A stretch of 9,341 nucleotides of DNA from contig CABUSE010000046.1 of NCBI GenBank assembly GCA_902494135.1, positions 1-9,341 on the forward strand, read 5' to 3'. Positions within the stretch are counted from its first letter, which is position 1, and each line of letters opens with the position of its first letter. Below, in pieces: positions 7,073-9,341 of the stretch. Under the pieces are notes generated by a model. The model was given only the letters and a program-made list of their open reading frames with translations, ran no database searches and had not been told where the DNA came from. A program made the position numbers and the translations under genes. Origin of the DNA: an uncultured Collinsella sp. (lineage in GTDB: Bacteria; Actinomycetota; Coriobacteriia; Coriobacteriales; Coriobacteriaceae).

Positions 7073-7519
7073 ATGCAACGCATTCTTTTTATCTGCTATG
7101 GAAATATCTGTCGCTCGACGATGGCTGAGTCCGTGTTTACCGAGCTAGTGCGGCGCGCCGGGCGCGCGGGCGAGTTTGTCATTGATTCCGCTGCGACCTC
7201 GACCGAGGAGATCGGCAACCCGCCACACCACGGCACCATTGCCAAGCTACGCGAGGTCGGGATTCCCGTCGTCGCACATCGCGCACGTCAGGTGCGTCGC
7301 GCGGAGTATGGCGACTGGGACCACATTGTCTATATGGACGACGAGAACGCCCGCGCCCTGTACCGAATTTTTGGGAAGGACCCCGATGGCAAGATCTCGC
7401 GCCTGCTCGATTGGACCGATCGCCCCGGCGACGTGGCCGACCCCTGGTACACCGGCAATTTCGACGCCACCTACCGCGATGTACTCGCCGGTTGCACCGC
7501 CATGCTCGAGCAGCTGTAG
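7073..7519 (+). CDS. Low-molecular-weight protein tyrosine phosphatase
   Basis: This complete 148-residue cytoplasmic enzyme hydrolyses phosphotyrosine through a cysteinyl-phosphate intermediate. The phosphate-binding loop CYGNICRST places the nucleophile C8 and R14 in the CX5R motif. DPWYTGNFDATY (123-134) supplies the general acid D123 in the DP motif. The length matches the family, usually about 150 residues. The start is secure: GAAAGGAAG ends six bases before the ATG. Arsenate reductases share the fold, but they use extra redox cysteines; here C13 is the usual second P-loop cysteine of phosphatases, and the DP(W/Y)Y motif favours a phosphatase. No kinase or exopolysaccharide genes lie nearby to suggest a substrate. 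It follows the first ATPase gene by 33 bases, so co-transcription is possible. Confidence 0.92.
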   Translation: MQRILFICYGNICRSTMAESVFTELVRRAGRAGEFVIDSAATSTEEIGNPPHHGTIAKLREVGIPVVAHRARQVRRAEYGDWDHIVYMDDENARALYRIFGKDPDGKISRLLDWTDRPGDVADPWYTGNFDATYRDVLAGCTAMLEQL

Positions 7520-7565
7520 GCGCTCGGGCGGCGCGGGCACACGGGCCACGCCATCGGCATAAAAC

Positions 7566-7629
7566 GAGCGTGGGTTTTCTCCCACTTTGAGCGCTCGAGT
7601 GCGCTCTAAACGGGAGAAAATCCACGCTC
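7566..7629. repeat. Long cruciform-like palindrome between convergent genes
   Basis: GAGCGTGGGTTTTCTCCC (7566-7583) pairs with 7612-7629 over 18 positions with one G-T wobble. The 28-base loop contains a nested perfect 6-bp hairpin, GAGCGC/GCGCTC (7589-7594 and 7601-7606). It lies between the phosphatase gene and the convergent second ATPase gene. It lacks a T-run on either strand, so it is not a classical intrinsic terminator, though a stem this strong could help end transcription both ways. Its architecture resembles the element at 4046-4110. Confidence 0.8.
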
Positions 7630-7632
7630 ATG

Positions 7633-7665
7633 AATGTGACAAAGGGACTGCCCCTTTGCCACATC
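7633..7665. repeat. Dispersed 33-base palindrome, copy 2 (diverged)
   Basis: It begins AATGTGACAAAGGGACTG like copy 3 and has three changes in the right half: GCCCC for GTCCC, GCCAC for GTCAC, and a final C for T. These changes break one arm of the palindrome. It starts four bases after the long palindrome at 7566-7629 and lies 12 bases from the second ATPase stop codon. Confidence 0.8.
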
Positions 7666-7676
7666 CGGGACTGGCC

Positions 7677-9038
7677 CTAGACCGGCTTGACCTCCAGCTT
7701 TATCCCCTCGGCGCAGGAGTCGCCCAAAACATCCGAAAGGGCCCAGGTCGCATATAGCGGCAAATAGAGAACCGCTCCGTTGCGCTCAACGTTGCCTCTC
7801 GAGAAAACAATCCCGAGCCTTACGCCATATTCAGCCGTATCAAGCACATGACCGAGCGCAGCGTGCGCGTGGTAATAGGAGCCCGATTTAACCTCGATCG
7901 GAACAGCCGTCCCATCCGGCCCATCGACCACAAAGTCCACTTCACCGCGCTTTTTTGTCTGATAGTAGTAAAGCTGGCGATTTTGGGCAGCCAGCTGCTG
8001 GGCCACCACGTTTTCGTAAATGCCGCCCAGATTGGGCTCCTTGCTATCAAGATACGCCGCTTGGGCGACTCCAACGGGGTAGCGCGCCATCAACATGCCC
8101 GTATCCGATTGGTATAGCTTGAACTGCGATGGCCGTGCCGTCTTGAGCAGGGGCGACTTTGGCTCGGTTACGATATCGGCTTTGAGAGCAACGCCGGCAT
8201 CGACAAGCCAGACAAAATCTCGCTGGTACTTCTCATAATGCGCCTTGGGGTCAATGGAATTGAGCACGAAACGCTTGTGTTCGCCCTCAAGCATAATGGG
8301 GAGCTGATCGTAGATGCTCTGCACCTGAAGGGCACGCCCGCTTGCATACTTGGAAATATCCCGTCGGTACTGTTCGTTGAGCTCGGACTGTAGCTGACGA
8401 ACAGAGGCAAGGTCGCCCTGCGTGTCAAGGAAACGCTGCACGACCTCCGGCATTCCGCCGACAACGGTATAGGTCCTGAAGTTTGCCATCATCGCGTCAT
8501 GAATGTAATCAGGAATGGGCCTCTCGCTGATACACGCGTCACGTATCGTTTGGCGAGCCCCCTCGCTCACCCCGGTTGCCCAGCAAAACTCCTCAAAATC
8601 GAGCGGGAACATCCTAAGCTCGTGGACATACCCCACGGGATAGGACCTGACGCCCTTGAACTGGGTCCCGAGCATTGACCCCGAAAACGCCCAGCGGCAC
8701 CTCCCGTCCTCTACAAGGAACTTTGCCATCGTCATGATGTCGGGGGCCTCTTGGACCTCATCGATAAACACGAGCGTTTTGCCTGGTGCAATCGACTTTC
8801 CCGAAAGAAGCGTCACCCTGCTGATGAAATCATCGGCATTCCGCGCCTCGAGAAGAGCATCTTTTGCCTGGCGATTTTCCATGAGATTGAGCTCGATGTA
8901 GGTTGCATGGCTGGCTTTGCCAAATGCGCGAATCGAATAGCTTTTGCCGATCTGGCGAGAACCCGTGATGAATAAGGCCTTTTGCTCGGCAGACTTCAGC
9001 CAACGCTCCAGCTCTGCCGCTATTTTCCTGCGCAGCAT
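7677..9038 (-). CDS. AAA+ ATPase with C-terminal DUF4143 (PD-(D/E)XK-like), second copy
   Basis: This 453-residue protein has the same two-domain plan as the ATPase at 5669-7039 but is clearly diverged, so it is not a recent duplicate. Walker A is GSRQIGKS (26-33), Walker B is LVFIDE (89-94) and a sensor-like FSGS lies at 118-121. Family landmarks are FPLDFEEFCWA (144-154), VVGGMPEVV (192-200), YRRDISKY (224-231) and GGIYEN (338-343). The nuclease-like core shows GEVDF with D368 (365-369) and VPIEVKS with E382 and K384 (379-385), all apparently intact. I chose the ATG at 9038-9036 because GGGGAG (9049-9044) lies five bases upstream. In-frame starts at 9059 (ATG) and 9062 (TTG) have no ribosome binding site. 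It converges on the phosphatase gene and is preceded by a 33-bp-period repeat array. Its function is unknown. Confidence 0.9.
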   Translation of the reverse strand: MLRRKIAAELERWLKSAEQKALFITGSRQIGKSYSIRAFGKASHATYIELNLMENRQAKDALLEARNADDFISRVTLLSGKSIAPGKTLVFIDEVQEAPDIMTMAKFLVEDGRCRWAFSGSMLGTQFKGVRSYPVGYVHELRMFPLDFEEFCWATGVSEGARQTIRDACISERPIPDYIHDAMMANFRTYTVVGGMPEVVQRFLDTQGDLASVRQLQSELNEQYRRDISKYASGRALQVQSIYDQLPIMLEGEHKRFVLNSIDPKAHYEKYQRDFVWLVDAGVALKADIVTEPKSPLLKTARPSQFKLYQSDTGMLMARYPVGVAQAAYLDSKEPNLGGIYENVVAQQLAAQNRQLYYYQTKKRGEVDFVVDGPDGTAVPIEVKSGSYYHAHAALGHVLDTAEYGVRLGIVFSRGNVERNGAVLYLPLYATWALSDVLGDSCAEGIKLEVKPV

Positions 9039-9062
9039 AGGCTCTCCCCTCAGTGTCATCAA

Positions 9063-9161
9063 ATGAAATGCAAAGTTTTATGCGCTTAATTATCGATGAA
9101 ATGTAGGATTTTTAGAACCTAAAATCAGATGAAATGCAGAGATTTAGGATTATAAGCAAAA
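9063..9161 (-). promoter_or_regulatory. Direct-repeat array upstream of the second ATPase, three units at 33-bp spacing
   Basis: On the plus strand, ATGAAATG begins at 9063, 9096 and 9129, exactly 33 bp apart. Similarity continues in each unit as ATGAAATG-YARRR-WTTT. The units sit 25 bases upstream of the chosen start codon of the minus-strand ATPase gene. Unlike the array at 5559-5655, these are direct repeats, although the middle unit contains a small inverted repeat, TAGG/CCTA (9104-9107 and 9118-9121). On the coding strand the core reads CATTTCAT, sharing ATTTC(G/A)T with the other array. The region is strongly AT-rich. An operator or protein-loading array is inferred. Confidence 0.72.
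9149..9154 (-). promoter_or_regulatory. Candidate -10 box for the second ATPase gene
   Basis: A perfect TATAAT lies on the minus strand at 9154-9149, inside the most upstream repeat unit. No -35 match is found at 16-18 bases upstream; TG lies near but not at the extended -10 position. A second candidate, GATAAT (9094-9089), has a weak TTCTAA at 17-base spacing. If the first is used, all three repeat units overlap or follow the start of transcription. Confidence 0.4.
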
Positions 9162-9176
9162 AGAAGGGGCAGCCCC
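9158..9176 (-). terminator. Possible weak terminator of the right-edge gene
   Basis: On the minus strand, GGGG-CTG-CCCC (9176-9166) is followed by TTCTTTTT (9165-9158). The stem is only 4 bp. The larger palindrome at 9181-9213 would be transcribed just before it and may add to termination. It separates the right-edge gene from the second ATPase array. Confidence 0.45.
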
Positions 9177-9180
9177 GGCG

Positions 9181-9213
9181 AATGTGACAAAGGGACTGTC
9201 CCTTTGTCACATT
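9181..9213. repeat. Dispersed 33-base palindrome, copy 3 (perfect)
   Basis: The two 16-base arms (AATGTGACAAAGGGAC and its complement) are exact around a single central T. It lies eight bases after the stop codon of the right-edge gene. It is the reference copy for those at 4130-4162 and 7633-7665. Confidence 0.88.
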
Positions 9214-9221
9214 GCGCTCGA

Positions 9222-9341
9222 CTACTCGTCGACGATCTCGGCAAGCCAGACGTTCAGCGTATCGACCTCGGGGCAGCAGAACTTTGCCGTGCCGGGCTCG
9301 TTGCCAGGCACGGTTCCGCCATAGCGCAGGATATCGATATA
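9222..9341 (-). CDS. C-terminal fragment of an unrecognised protein (5' end off window)
   Basis: An open frame runs in from the right edge for 39 codons and ends at the TAG at 9224-9222. It encodes YIDILRYGGTVPGNE, then PGTAKFCCPEVDT, then LNVWLAEIVDE. The frame has no stop and codon use like the neighbouring genes, and a palindrome and weak terminator follow it, so it looks like a true gene end. A CC pair and an acidic tail are visible. Too little is present to assign a family. Confidence 0.6.
   Translation of the reverse strand, partial: YIDILRYGGTVPGNEPGTAKFCCPEVDTLNVWLAEIVDE

Noticed and set aside
7566..7629. Classical bidirectional intrinsic terminator
   Set aside because: The stem is strong but no T-run follows on either strand, so it is listed as a palindromic repeat.

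Overview
The window looks like chromosome of a high-GC gut actinobacterium of the class Coriobacteriia, most likely Collinsella. This rests on GC-rich codon use, strong GGAGG-type ribosome binding sites, one likely TTG start, and dispersed intergenic palindromes beginning AATGTGACAAAGGGAC that I associate with this group. The assignment is an inference from memory, not a database result.

Left part (1-1802, minus strand): two genes of a polar amino acid ABC importer. A Tat-type lipoprotein binding protein is followed 9 bases later by a permease that runs off the left edge. The ATP-binding subunit is not in view and probably lies beyond that edge. Next (2083-3959, minus strand) come a LacX/GalM-type aldose 1-epimerase with a strong hairpin terminator and, upstream of it, an unrecognised acidic single-pass membrane protein. 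A 260-base divergent gap holding two palindromic elements separates these from a plus-strand MFS exporter of the AraJ/DHA1 type (4220-5473).

Right part (5474-9070): two unlike AAA+ ATPases, each with a C-terminal DUF4143 domain (a PD-(D/E)XK nuclease-like fold), face each other. They flank a low-molecular-weight protein tyrosine phosphatase that follows the first ATPase by 33 bases. A large cruciform-like palindrome and a copy of the AATGTGACAAAG palindrome fill the convergent gap. The window ends in the C-terminus of an unrecognised minus-strand gene, a weak terminator and a third copy of the palindrome.

The most striking signal is regulatory. Each ATPase gene is preceded by an AT-rich array of three repeat units spaced exactly 33 bp apart (5561/5594/5627 and 9063/9096/9129). 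The first array is an overall palindrome built from ATTTCGTGTA half-sites. The second is a direct-repeat array of ATGAAATG. The sequences differ, but the period, the copy number, the position just upstream of the start codon and an ATTTC(G/A)T core are shared. I infer that each ATPase may have its own cognate operator or target array, perhaps bound by the ATPase itself.
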